From Sphingomonas sp. CFBP 8760 (GTDB taxonomy: Bacteria; Pseudomonadota; Alphaproteobacteria; Sphingomonadales; Sphingomonadaceae): 64,000 bases of DNA. The position numbers and the translations under genes are program-made. The notes under the pieces are model-generated. The model was not told the DNA's origin. It worked only from the letters and a program-made list of their open reading frames with translations, and ran no database searches. Shown here piece after piece: positions 35,366-44,473 of this stretch; the first letter of the stretch is position 1, and every line of letters starts with the position of its first letter. The stretch is from the NCBI RefSeq assembly GCF_014841615.1, contig NZ_JACYUG010000004.1:1-64000 (forward strand), given 5' to 3'.

Positions 35366-36642
35366 GATCGGCATAAGGGTTGCCATTCCAGCCGCGCGAT
35401 GCTGCGCCATAGCCATTCGAGCGGACCGTAACGATAGCGACGCAGCCATGGCGTCGACCAGCCGAGCATCAGCCCCCAGGCGACCGGCACCAGCCCATAG
35501 AGCGCGGCCCGACGCCATTCGCCGAACTGCCCGAACCCCCAGCCGAACAGGCAGGTCAGGGCGATGCTGGTCATCAGATAGTTGCTGAACGCGGTCCGGC
35601 CGGTGGCGGCGAACCATGCGCTCCAGCGGCCACCGGGCCGGATCAGCAGCAGGATCAGCGCCGCATAACCGACCGCGCCCGCCATCCGCAGCGGCTCCGC
35701 CCCGACCAGCGACGCGCCGTACACCCAGGGAAGGGCGAAGCGGTGGTGCAGGACGAGCAGGGCGAGCGCCGCATAGCCGGTCAGCGACAGGCCGAGGCAC
35801 GTCACCGCCCAGCGGCGGTAGCGGGTGCGCGGCCATGCGCCGGTCAGGAAACCGGTGCGATACGCCGCCATGCCGAGCAGGATCGCCCCCAGCGTCTGTG
35901 GGCCGACCACCAGCAGGCCGATCAGCGGACTGGTCGCATGATGCCAGCGCCAGGCGACACCGGTCAGCCAGCCGCCATTCTGTGCCGCGACCTCCGCAAC
36001 GATCGTCGCGGCGGGTGGCGTGCCGAACACCGCCGCATAGCCGTTCCAGGTCGCGATCGCCTGTGGCGTATCGCGCGCGGCGGCGGCGATCAGTGCGGCC
36101 AGTCCGCCTGCCGACATCGCCAGCCCCAATACCGTGACGGCGATCCCGATCGCGATCAGCGGGCGGGGGGACAGGCGCCTGAAGGGCCAGGCGATCAGCC
36201 CGACCAGCGCATAATGGCTGAGGATATCGCCCCACCAGACCAGCCACAGATGCACGCAGCCGATCGCGAACAGGGCCGCCATCCGGGCGATATGGACCCC
36301 GCTCGGATCGTCCCCCGCCAGACCGGCCCGATCCGCGACGATCAGCATCGATGCGCCGAACAGGAACGAAAACAGCCCGCGCATCCGCCCTTCGACGAGG
36401 ACGAAGTTGGCGAACCAGGCCGCGATATCGGCCGGACCCGTGCCACCCGCCGCGACCGGCGAGAAATACGCCGCGCCCGGCAGCGCGAAGGCGGGCAGGT
36501 TGGCGACGAGGATGCCCATCACCGCCACCCCGCGGATCACATCGAGCGAGACGATCCGGTCCGCCGGTCGACCGGCGTCGATAGGGGAGGCGGCATCGAT
36601 AGGGGCGGCGGCCGGATCGGCAGCGGGATCGGCGGGGGCCAT
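35359..36642 (-). CDS. DUF418 family membrane protein
   Basis: 427 residues with about ten membrane segments. ADRIVSLDVIRGVAVMGILV (about 27-46) is the N-terminal signature shared by DUF418/DUF1624 proteins, and the C-terminal FAATGRTAFSNYLMTSI followed by GFGQFGEW.. is typical of DUF418. The family is often compared with acyltransferase-type membrane proteins, but its reaction is not established. An Ala/Pro-rich tail precedes the first membrane segment. Ribosome-binding site AAGGGGCG supports ATG 36642. Confidence 0.82.
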   Translation of the reverse strand: MAPADPAADPAAAPIDAASPIDAGRPADRIVSLDVIRGVAVMGILVANLPAFALPGAAYFSPVAAGGTGPADIAAWFANFVLVEGRMRGLFSFLFGASMLIVADRAGLAGDDPSGVHIARMAALFAIGCVHLWLVWWGDILSHYALVGLIAWPFRRLSPRPLIAIGIAVTVLGLAMSAGGLAALIAAAARDTPQAIATWNGYAAVFGTPPAATIVAEVAAQNGGWLTGVAWRWHHATSPLIGLLVVGPQTLGAILLGMAAYRTGFLTGAWPRTRYRRWAVTCLGLSLTGYAALALLVLHHRFALPWVYGASLVGAEPLRMAGAVGYAALILLLIRPGGRWSAWFAATGRTAFSNYLMTSIALTCLFGWGFGQFGEWRRAALYGLVPVAWGLMLGWSTPWLRRYRYGPLEWLWRSIARLEWQPLCRSA

Positions 36643-36735
36643 GGCGTCGCCCCTTGCCCTGCACCGTTCGCCCCGACAAGCGCGAGCATGGTGACGGCAG
36701 GGCGGCCCCCGGATGGGAACCGCCCTGCCGCTGGA

Positions 36736-37866
36736 TCAGGCGAAGACGACCCGCACGCGGCGCCGGCTGCGGCGCAGCGCGATGCCGGTCATGCCGAACC
36801 CGGTCAGCATCAGCGCCCAGGTGCCGGGTTCCGGCACCGCGAGGACGCTGTTGATCCAGTTGGCGTGGTAGGCGGTCGACACATAGCCGCCGAACTCGCC
36901 GAACGTGGAGTTCAGATCGTCGTCGATATCGCCGAAGCCGGAGCCGAAGCTCAACCCGAACGAGGTAATCGCCGCGACCTTGCCGTCGATGAAGCTGGCC
37001 CCGCCGGAGTCGCCACCCGCCGTCATCGCCTCCATCGCGCCACGCCCGAGATTGCAATAACGCGTCGAGGTCACGCCGACCGCGCCCGTGATGATGCAGG
37101 ACGCGTCGTTGTCATCCAGACCGTTATCGAAGTCGGACAGCAGGACGTTGTCGATCTCCGCGCCGTTTTCGCCCAGAAAGTCGAGCCCGCCGTCGATCCC
37201 TTCGTCACCCAGCGCGAAATCGAACAGGTTGTCGCCCTGCCGCTTGCGACCGGTGCCGAGATTGTCCCCGACCAGTCCACCGCCATCGGACCGGGCGCCG
37301 ACGCCCGTCACGTTGAAATTCTGGCCGCTGGCATTCCCGGTATAGAGTTCGTAGCTGGTGGCGAACAGCGGCGCCGCCTGCGACAGGCGCAGCACGGCGA
37401 TGTCGTTCTGATCGATCACTTCGCCTCTGTAACCGGCATTGACGAAATAATCGCTGACCGCGATCGCGGTGGATTGGGCACCGGTGATGACATAGTCGGG
37501 ATCGGTGCCGTTGTAGAAATAGGCGGTCGTCGACACCGGATTGGCGGTGCCCGCGCCGCCGCTGACGCAGTGCCCGGCGGTCAGGATCGACTGGCGATCG
37601 GCCATCAGCGAACCCGAACAGATGAATCGGTCGCCGTTGCTATAGGCCATGATGAGCGCGACGGTGCCGTTGTAGCGCGATGCATTGGCGAAGAATGCAG
37701 GATTGCCGCCGCCCGCGACGGTCGCCGTCGAGGTGGTGCCGACGATGCTGTTGGTGGCGGTGAAAGTCAGGCCGTTATGCGTACCGGTTATCGTCGCCGC
37801 GGTGGCCGGCATCGCGGCGCCCATGAACAGTGCAGCCGTCAGGGTGCGGTAGAACATTTGCTTCAT
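36736..37866 (-). CDS. secreted trypsin-like serine protease with PEPxxWA-CTERM anchor
   Basis: 376 residues. Signal peptide ending near MPATAA; chymotrypsin-fold catalytic triad His (LTAGHC), Asp (QNDIAVLRL) and Ser (GGDSGGASF). The C-terminus VPEPGTWALMLTGFGMTGIA followed by RRSRRR is a PEPxxWA-CTERM sorting signal, which exosortase is expected to cleave for transfer to the surface in exopolysaccharide-producing proteobacteria. The start ATG 37866 has GGGGAAACTTT. Substrate unknown; a degradative or surface-processing role is likely. Confidence 0.88.
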   Translation of the reverse strand: MKQMFYRTLTAALFMGAAMPATAATITGTHNGLTFTATNSIVGTTSTATVAGGGNPAFFANASRYNGTVALIMAYSNGDRFICSGSLMADRQSILTAGHCVSGGAGTANPVSTTAYFYNGTDPDYVITGAQSTAIAVSDYFVNAGYRGEVIDQNDIAVLRLSQAAPLFATSYELYTGNASGQNFNVTGVGARSDGGGLVGDNLGTGRKRQGDNLFDFALGDEGIDGGLDFLGENGAEIDNVLLSDFDNGLDDNDASCIITGAVGVTSTRYCNLGRGAMEAMTAGGDSGGASFIDGKVAAITSFGLSFGSGFGDIDDDLNSTFGEFGGYVSTAYHANWINSVLAVPEPGTWALMLTGFGMTGIALRRSRRRVRVVFA

Positions 37867-38250
37867 GAAAGTTTCCCCGTTTCACGCCCGCTTACCCCCT
37901 GCATTTTGCATCGGTCGGTTTTGGTGCGCTGCGGAAAGCTATCACGGCTTTTGGGATAGTAAACGAGTTTTAATGTCTCTTTTTAAACAGATAGCGAAAG
38001 ATCAGGCAAGCGGGGGAAGGGAACGCGGCACTGCCGGTCATGCCGACGCCCGCCAGCATCGGCCCGCAGCTACGGGGTTACGGTACCGGCAGCATCACGC
38101 CGGTAATCCAGTCGGCCTGAAACCCGGTCGAACCGGTGTCGGGCACGGGATGATCCGGATTCGGCCTGCCATGGAAATGGATCGCCGTTAGATCGCGCGG
38201 CACGGGCATGGGCACGAGAGCGGGGATCACCCCGCTCCCCGCACGGGATT
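37867..38250. other. 384-base intergenic stretch, mostly empty
   Basis: It contains the promoter side of the protease gene (AT-richer block 37910-37990) and, near the purL end, a short perfect hairpin AGCGGGG-ATCA-CCCCGCT (38219-38236) that could mark the end of the purL transcript. A rightward open frame crosses part of it but has no ribosome-binding site or recognisable product. Confidence 0.5.
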
Positions 38251-40482
38251 TCAGGCCAAGGCGGCGTCCGCCCCCATCAGCGCGGGGAAGAACCCCTCGT
38301 GCGCGGTCCGCAGCGCATCCAGCGTGACGACGTCGTCGCGGTTCGGTCGTTCGAAGATCAGGCGCTTGCCGCCGGTGCGACCCATCGGTTCCGCCTCCAC
38401 GCCGGCGGCATGGGCGGCGCCGAGGAAATCGAGCAGCGCGGCATCGTCGACCGTGACGATGTAGACGCCCTGATCCTCCGCAAAGAAGCTGTGCGCGCAG
38501 TCATAGGGTTGCTTGCGGTCGATCATCGCGCCGATATTGCCGGCCAGCGCCATTTCCGCGATCGTCACCGCGATGCCGCCATCGGATACGTCGTGGACGG
38601 CGGTGAGCTGGCCCGCCGCGATCGCGGTGCGGATCAGGTCGCCGGCGCGGCGTTCGGCGTCGAGATCAACGCGCGGTGGCGGCCCTTCCTCGCGGCCATG
38701 GCATTCGCGCAGCCACAGGCTCTGGCCCAGATCGCCGCGGCGGGTGCCGATGACGAGGATGATGTCGCCGATGCCCTTGAAGGCGATCGTCGCGTTCTTC
38801 TGCCAGTCCGCCAGCAGGCCGATCGCACCGATCGCCGGGGTCGGCAGGATCGCGGAGCCGCCGCCGGTCGCCTTGGACTCATTGTAGAGCGAGACGTTGC
38901 CCGACACGATCGGGAAGTCGAGCGCGCGGCATGCGTCCGACATGCCCTCCAGGCAGCCCACGATCTGGCCCATGATCTCGGGCCGCTGCGGGTTGGCGAA
39001 ATTCAGGCAGTTGGTGATCGCCAGTGGCGTCGCGCCGACCGCGGTCAGGTTGCGCCATGCCTCCGCCACCGCCTGCTTGCCACCCTCGACCGGGTCGGCG
39101 AAGCAATAACGCGGCGTGCAGTCGGTGGTGATCGCCAGCGCCTTGTCGGTGCCGTGGACGCGGACCACCGCGGCGTCGCCGCCGGGGCGCTGCACGGTGT
39201 CGGCGCCGACCATGTGGTCGTACTGTTCCCAGATCCAGCGGCGGCTGGCGATGTCGGGCGAGCCCATCAGGGTCAGCAGATCGGCACCGATATCGCGGCT
39301 TTCGGGCACGTCGACCAATGCCTTGGCCGGCGGGGTCGGCACGTGCGGCCGGTCGTAGAGCGGCGCGTCGTCGGCCAGCGGGCCGAGCGGAATGTCGCAC
39401 ACCACCTCGCCGTGATGGCGCAGCACCATGCGGCCGGTATCGGTGACATGGCCGATCACCGCGAAGTCGAGTTCCCATTTGCGGAAGATCGCCTCCGCCT
39501 CCGCCTCGCGGCCGGGCTTCAGCACCATCAACATGCGCTCCTGCGATTCGGAGAGCATCATCTCGTAGGCGGTCATGCCCTCCTCGCGCTGGGGCACGTC
39601 GTCCATCACCAGTTCGATGCCGACGCCGCCCTTCGAGGCCATCTCGACGCTGGAGGACGTGAGGCCGGCGGCGCCCATGTCCTGGATCGCGACGATCACG
39701 TCGGTCGCCATCAGTTCGAGGCACGCCTCGATCAGCAGTTTCTCGGTGAAGGGGTCGCCGACCTGCACGGTGGGGCGCTTGGCATCGGCATCCTCGCCGA
39801 AATCGGCCGACGCCATCGTCGCGCCGTGGATGCCGTCGCGCCCGGTCTTCGACCCGACATAGACGATCGGATTGCCGATGCCGCTGGCGGCGGAATAGAA
39901 GATCTTGTCCTGATCGGCGATGCCGACCGTCATCGCGTTGACCAGGATGTTGCCGTCATACGCCTTGTGGAAATTGACCTCGCCACCCACGGTGGGCACG
40001 CCGACGCAGTTGCCGTAGCCGCCGATGCCCGACACGACGCCCGAGATCAGGTGGCGCATCTTCGGATGATCGGGCCGGCCGAACCGGAGCGCGTTCATGT
40101 TGGCGATCGGCCGCGCGCCCATCGTGAACACGTCGCGCAGGATGCCGCCGACCCCGGTCGCCGCGCCCTGATAGGGTTCGATGTAGGAGGGGTGGTTGTG
40201 CGATTCCATCTTGAAGATCGCCGCCTGATTGTCCCCGATATCGACCACGCCGGCGTTCTCGCCGGGGCCGCAGATCACCTGCGGGCCGGTGGTCGGCAGC
40301 TTCTTCAGATGGATGCGGCTGGATTTATAGCTGCAATGTTCCGACCACATCACGGAGAAGATGCCGAGTTCGACGAGGTTCGGCTCCCGCCCCAGCGCGT
40401 GCAGCACGCGATCATATTCCTCGGGGGACAGGCCGTGCTCGGCAACGACGTCGGGGGTGATCGCGGCGATGGTCTGGGTCAT
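38251..40482 (-). CDS. purL: phosphoribosylformylglycinamidine synthase, large subunit
   Basis: Fourth step of purine synthesis: converts FGAR to FGAM using ammonia from the PurQ glutaminase. 743 residues, the small bacterial form that works with PurQ and PurS. Recognisable motifs: [51 protein letters not shown], and [17 protein letters not shown]. purQ and purS are not adjacent. The start follows from the conserved [11 protein letters not shown]-terminus. Cytoplasmic, complete. Confidence 0.96.
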   Translation of the reverse strand: MTQTIAAITPDVVAEHGLSPEEYDRVLHALGREPNLVELGIFSVMWSEHCSYKSSRIHLKKLPTTGPQVICGPGENAGVVDIGDNQAAIFKMESHNHPSYIEPYQGAATGVGGILRDVFTMGARPIANMNALRFGRPDHPKMRHLISGVVSGIGGYGNCVGVPTVGGEVNFHKAYDGNILVNAMTVGIADQDKIFYSAASGIGNPIVYVGSKTGRDGIHGATMASADFGEDADAKRPTVQVGDPFTEKLLIEACLELMATDVIVAIQDMGAAGLTSSSVEMASKGGVGIELVMDDVPQREEGMTAYEMMLSESQERMLMVLKPGREAEAEAIFRKWELDFAVIGHVTDTGRMVLRHHGEVVCDIPLGPLADDAPLYDRPHVPTPPAKALVDVPESRDIGADLLTLMGSPDIASRRWIWEQYDHMVGADTVQRPGGDAAVVRVHGTDKALAITTDCTPRYCFADPVEGGKQAVAEAWRNLTAVGATPLAITNCLNFANPQRPEIMGQIVGCLEGMSDACRALDFPIVSGNVSLYNESKATGGGSAILPTPAIGAIGLLADWQKNATIAFKGIGDIILVIGTRRGDLGQSLWLRECHGREEGPPPRVDLDAERRAGDLIRTAIAAGQLTAVHDVSDGGIAVTIAEMALAGNIGAMIDRKQPYDCAHSFFAEDQGVYIVTVDDAALLDFLGAAHAAGVEAEPMGRTGGKRLIFERPNRDDVVTLDALRTAHEGFFPALMGADAALA

Positions 40483-40640
40483 GGCGTGCAGATAGCGGCG
40501 CGCCGTCCGTCCGTCACCCCGGCAGCGTCATCGAGGCGCGCATTGTGGCAGGATGGTCATAATTTTTCGACGTTTTGCGATTAGACAGGCAACGGCTGCC
40601 GATCTTGGCAGTTGTCATTCCGTGTCACTACGGGGCCAGG

Positions 40641-40665
40641 GGCGGCGTTCGAACCGGACGCCGCC
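40641..40665. terminator. hairpin between map and purL
   Basis: GGCGGCGT (40641-40648) and ACGCCGCC (40658-40665) form an 8-base stem, placed 28 bases after the leftward map stop. T-rich sequence follows only on the rightward side, so termination of map is uncertain. An 18-base imperfect tandem repeat containing TTTGTCAG..GTAAGG lies at 40671-40704, overlapping the map 3' end. Confidence 0.4.
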
Positions 40666-40692
40666 TTTGGTTTGTCAGTTGTAAGGGGTTTG

Positions 40693-41520
40693 TCAGCCGT
40701 AAGGCGGTTGGGTGAAGCCGGCCGGGCTGGCGGTGAAGATCTCGCAGCCATCCTCGGTGATGCCGATGGAATGTTCGAACTGCGCGGACAGCGAGCGATC
40801 GCGCGTCACCGCCGTCCAGCCATCGTCGAGCAGCTTCACGTCGGGACGGCCGATGTTGATCATCGGTTCGATCGTGAAGATCATGCCGGGCCGCAGTTCG
40901 GGGCCGGTGCCGGGGCGGCCGACATGGACCACTTCCGGCGCGTCGTGGAACAGGCGACCGACGCCATGGCCGCAGAAATCGCGGACCACGCCGTAACGAT
41001 GCGCCTCGGCATGGCGCTGGATCGCATTGGCCACGTCGCCCATGCGGTTGCCGGGCCTTGCCTGTTCGATCCCGATCATCAGGCATTCATACGTCACCTC
41101 GACCAGCCGGCGCGCCTTCAGCGGCACATCGCCGATCAGGTACATCCGGCTGGAATCGCCGTGCCAGCCATCGACGATCGGCGTCACGTCGACATTGACG
41201 ATATCGCCGGATTTCAGCGTTTTGTCCGACGGGATGCCGTGGCAGACGACGTGGTTGATCGAGATGCAGCTGCTATGGGTATAGCCGCGATAGCCCAGCG
41301 TGGCGGGCACGCCGCCGTTCGCCATCACAAAATCATAGATCATCCGGTCGATCTCGCCGGTGGCGACGCCGGGCACCATGTGCGGGGCGATCATGTCCAG
41401 CGCTTCGGCAGCGAGGCGCCCCGCCTTGTGCATCCCGGCAAAGGCGGCGGGGCCGTGCAGCTTGATCGCGCCGGTGCGGCCGCCGGGGGAGTCGGAGGTT
41501 ACGGTGACATAGTCGGTCAT
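40693..41520 (-). CDS. map: methionine aminopeptidase, type I
   Basis: Removes N-terminal Met from nascent proteins. 275 residues. The five metal ligands are visible: Asp in NVDVTPIVDGWHGD (two), His in CGHGVGRLFH, Glu in FTIEPM and Glu in AQFEHSI. Start ATG 41520 gives the family N-terminus (IKLHGPAAFAGMHKAGRLAA); the upstream open frame is the neighbouring gene in another frame. It is divergent from the CinA-type gene with only 51 bases between the two starts, so their promoters overlap. Confidence 0.94.
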   Translation of the reverse strand: MTDYVTVTSDSPGGRTGAIKLHGPAAFAGMHKAGRLAAEALDMIAPHMVPGVATGEIDRMIYDFVMANGGVPATLGYRGYTHSSCISINHVVCHGIPSDKTLKSGDIVNVDVTPIVDGWHGDSSRMYLIGDVPLKARRLVEVTYECLMIGIEQARPGNRMGDVANAIQRHAEAHRYGVVRDFCGHGVGRLFHDAPEVVHVGRPGTGPELRPGMIFTIEPMINIGRPDVKLLDDGWTAVTRDRSLSAQFEHSIGITEDGCEIFTASPAGFTQPPYG

Positions 41521-41571
41521 GCCCGTAATATAGCGTGGCGGCCGCGCTTTGGCGAGGCTAAGGCCGGATGC

Positions 41572-42342
41572 ATGGACAGCGACGATATGGGCGAACGCAT
41601 CTGGACCGCCGCGCTGGTGGTGATCGGCGACGAGATATTGTCCGGGCGGACGCAGGACCGCAACGTCGCGCAACTGGCGACGTGGCTGAACGTGCAGGGC
41701 ATCCGGCTGGCCGAGGTCCGCGTCGTCGCCGACCGCGAGGACGCGATCGTGGAGGCGGTGAACACCTTGCGCGCACGCAACGATTATCTGTTCACCACCG
41801 GCGGCATCGGCCCGACACATGACGACATTACCGTCGATGCGATCGCCGTGGCGCTGGGCGTGGGGGTGGAGCACCACCCGGACGCGATGGCGACGCTGGA
41901 GGCCTATTACGCGACGCGCGGCGGGCTGACCGAGGCGCGGGCACGGATGGCGCGGGTGCCGGCAGGCGCAGGGCTGATCGAGAACCGTGTGTCGGGTGCG
42001 CCGGGCATCCATGTCGCCAACATCTTCATCATGGCCGGGGTGCCACACATCACCGCCGGAATGCTTGACATGCTGACCGGGACGCTGGAGGGCGGACGCC
42101 CGGTGGTGTCGCGGACGATCGGCTGCTGGGTCGCCGAAAGCGAGGTCGCCGACCTGCTGCGCGACACGGAGAAAACGCATGCGGGCGTGTCGATCGGCAG
42201 CTACCCGTTCTTCCGCGAGGGGCGGACCGGTGCCAATTTCGTGGTGCGCAGCCCCGATGCGGCGCTGGCCGACACCTGCGTCGCCGATCTGGCCGCCGCG
42301 CTCACCGCGACGGGGCGGACGGTGATCGCCGAGGGTATCTGA
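41572..42342 (+). CDS. CinA-type molybdopterin-binding domain protein
   Basis: 256 residues. ALVVIGDEILSGRTQDRNVA, RVVADREDAIVEAV and TTGGIGPTHDDITVDAIA are the MoCF-type domain of CinA (competence/damage-inducible). It has only this domain and lacks the nicotinamide-nucleotide amidase half of full CinA, so it corresponds to the short stand-alone family; its job is uncertain. ATG 41572 has AAGGCCGG upstream; ATG 41587 is also possible. Confidence 0.85.
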   Translation: MDSDDMGERIWTAALVVIGDEILSGRTQDRNVAQLATWLNVQGIRLAEVRVVADREDAIVEAVNTLRARNDYLFTTGGIGPTHDDITVDAIAVALGVGVEHHPDAMATLEAYYATRGGLTEARARMARVPAGAGLIENRVSGAPGIHVANIFIMAGVPHITAGMLDMLTGTLEGGRPVVSRTIGCWVAESEVADLLRDTEKTHAGVSIGSYPFFREGRTGANFVVRSPDAALADTCVADLAAALTATGRTVIAEGI

Positions 42343-42358
42343 GCGGCGGGCGCCGGGA

Positions 42359-43378
42359 TCAGCCGGTGCCGACCACGTGCAGGCCCGGCCGGCCGATCGG
42401 CAGCGATCCGGCGGCGAGGTCCGCGATCAGGCGTTCTGCGGCGGCGCGGCCTGCGGCCCAGCGGCGCGCGATCGAAGGGCCGGAGAAATCCATCGCCTTG
42501 CCCGCCACCTCAACCCGCTGGTCGGTATAGATGACCGGGGCCAGCGTGACGGCGATGTCGTCGCGCCCGGCGTGGACCGCTTGCCAGCGTGCGATGGTGC
42601 GGCGCGACTGGGCGGCGAAGATCAGGTCCTGCATCCGCGTCGCGGTGTCGCCCAGCGTGCGCGGCAACGGTTGCGCCAGCGGCAGCAGGTCGACCGCCAC
42701 GCACAGCATCGGCCGCGCCGATGGCGCCGCCAGCACCGGATCGAGCGGCAGGTTGGCGGACAGCCCGCCATCGACCAGCCATCGCCCCTCGATCTCGACC
42801 GCCGGATAGGCGACCGGCAACGCCGCGCTGGCACGGATATGCTGCGCCTCGATCCGGGTGTCGCGGCTGTCGAACACCATGTCGAGCCCCGATTCCAGAT
42901 CGAGCGCGGTCGCGGTGAAACGGCAATGGCCGGCGTTCAGTTCGTCCGCATCGACCAGCCGCGCCAGCATCGCGGCCAGCTGGTCCGTCTCGAACAGCGA
43001 GGGGTGATGATCGGTCCAGGGGGCGAGCGACGACAGCAGCGGCCCGAACATGCCGGGCCGCCCCGCCGCCAGCGTCCACGTCACCGCGGCGGTGCGGCGG
43101 GCCGTCTCCGGCCAGGCCGACTCATGGTGCAGGCCGAAGACGGGCCAGTCCGCCGGCGTGCCGTCCGGCCGCCACAAGGCGCGCAAGCCATCGATCCGGC
43201 GCGACGGGGCGGTGCCGGCGATGATCGCGCCGTTGATCGCGCCGATCGAGGTGCCGACGATCCAGTCGGGCAGCAGGTCGGCATCGTGCAGCGCATGATA
43301 GACCCCCGCTTCGAACGCGCCGAGCGCGTTGCCGCCCCCCAGCACCAGCACCAGATCGAAGTCACGGGTTTCCGTCAT
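42359..43378 (-). CDS. patatin-like phospholipase
   Basis: 339 residues. Patatin features: the oxyanion GGGNALGAFEAGVYHAL (14-30), nucleophile elbow GTSIG (42-46, Ser44) and the catalytic Asp in VDGGLSANLP. Patatin-type enzymes hydrolyse acyl esters of phospholipids. No signal peptide, so it is cytoplasmic or membrane-associated. It overlaps the upstream SDR gene by four bases (ATGA), so the two are translationally coupled and probably act together in lipid or storage-polymer metabolism (inference). Confidence 0.88.
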   Translation of the reverse strand: MTETRDFDLVLVLGGGNALGAFEAGVYHALHDADLLPDWIVGTSIGAINGAIIAGTAPSRRIDGLRALWRPDGTPADWPVFGLHHESAWPETARRTAAVTWTLAAGRPGMFGPLLSSLAPWTDHHPSLFETDQLAAMLARLVDADELNAGHCRFTATALDLESGLDMVFDSRDTRIEAQHIRASAALPVAYPAVEIEGRWLVDGGLSANLPLDPVLAAPSARPMLCVAVDLLPLAQPLPRTLGDTATRMQDLIFAAQSRRTIARWQAVHAGRDDIAVTLAPVIYTDQRVEVAGKAMDFSGPSIARRWAAGRAAAERLIADLAAGSLPIGRPGLHVVGTG

Positions 43379-44379
43379 CGCCGCGCCCCGCCGCGCCGTG
43401 CCGCCATCACCGCGATGCCGATCAGGCTGGCGATCAGCACCGTCCCCGGTCGCTTCTGCACCTGCAACGCGATGCTCGATCGGCGGGCATGGACGGGTCG
43501 ACTGCCGCGCAGGCCATCGGCGCGGGGGCGGTGGAGATTGTCGTGGCGGGCGGGGTCGCCGGCGTCGCCCGGCTGCTGCTGCGCGCGGGTGCCGGCAGCC
43601 TTCATGATGAGGTCGGCGACACGCGGCGCGGCCTGCGCAAGTATCGAAGACAACAGGCCGCCGCCGCCGGCATACAGCGTGCGGCGCGGATGCGCGCAGG
43701 CGAACAGCGCCGCGTCGGCCACCACCGCCGGGGTGTAGAGTGGCTGCGGCAGGCGCGGCGGCTGGCCCATGTAATTGCGCGCATGTTCGGGAAAGGGCGT
43801 GTCGATCGGCCCCGGCTTGATAAGGGTGACGGAGATGCCGTCGCCCTCCACCTCCATGCGCAGCGTATCGGTCAGCGCCTGCACCGCGTGCTTGGTCGCA
43901 CTGTACGGCCCCTGTTGCAGGATCGCGCGATCCCCCAGGATCGAGCCGATATTGACGATCGCGCCGCCGCCGCGCCGGCGCAGATGCCGTGCGGCGACCA
44001 GCGAGCCGTGCAGCACCCCGAAATAATTGACGTCGAACACGCGGCGATGATCCGCCACCGGCACCTGTTCCAGCGTGCCGTAGGTGCCCGTGCCGGCATT
44101 GTTGATCCAGCTGTCGAACCCGCCGAATGCGCCGGTCGCCACCCCGGCGATGCGTTCCACCGCCACCGGATCGGCGACATCCGCGACACAGACCGCGATC
44201 CGCGCGCCCGCCGCCGCCAGCCGGGTGCGCAGCGCCGCCAGCGCCGCCTCGTTCCGCGCCACCGCGACGACCGCTGCGCCCGCCTTCACCGCGCGTTCCA
44301 CGATCGCGAGGCCGTTGCCGCTGGTGGCGCCGGTGACGACGATCACCTGTTGGCCCAGAGGTTTCAATGCGATCGGCAT
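43375..44379 (-). CDS. short-chain dehydrogenase/reductase with C-terminal membrane segment
   Basis: 334 residues. Rossmann motif VTGATSGNG (15-23), NNAG (93-96), catalytic Ser in NIGSILG, Tyr159 and Lys163 in GPYSATK. Beyond the usual SDR length it has a roughly 90-residue tail ending in one hydrophobic segment (VLIASLIGIAVMAA), so it is probably membrane anchored. The tail is Arg-rich before that. The substrate is not predictable. First gene of the pair with the patatin gene. Confidence 0.87.
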   Translation of the reverse strand: MPIALKPLGQQVIVVTGATSGNGLAIVERAVKAGAAVVAVARNEAALAALRTRLAAAGARIAVCVADVADPVAVERIAGVATGAFGGFDSWINNAGTGTYGTLEQVPVADHRRVFDVNYFGVLHGSLVAARHLRRRGGGAIVNIGSILGDRAILQQGPYSATKHAVQALTDTLRMEVEGDGISVTLIKPGPIDTPFPEHARNYMGQPPRLPQPLYTPAVVADAALFACAHPRRTLYAGGGGLLSSILAQAAPRVADLIMKAAGTRAQQQPGDAGDPARHDNLHRPRADGLRGSRPVHARRSSIALQVQKRPGTVLIASLIGIAVMAARRGGARR

Positions 44380-44473
44380 GCCCGTGTCCCACCATGCCGC
44401 CGGGTGGTGGCGACCCCGTTGGGAACGGCGCATGGCCGGGATCGATCCGGAAATAACGTCAGTAATTAAGACC

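Noticed and set aside
37865..38191. 108-residue rightward open frame upstream of purL
   Set aside because: No ribosome-binding site, unusual composition, and starts inside the protease gene's leader. No recognisable product.
38299..40584. 761-residue rightward open frame opposite purL
   Set aside because: purL is unmistakable on the other strand; the mirror has no family features.
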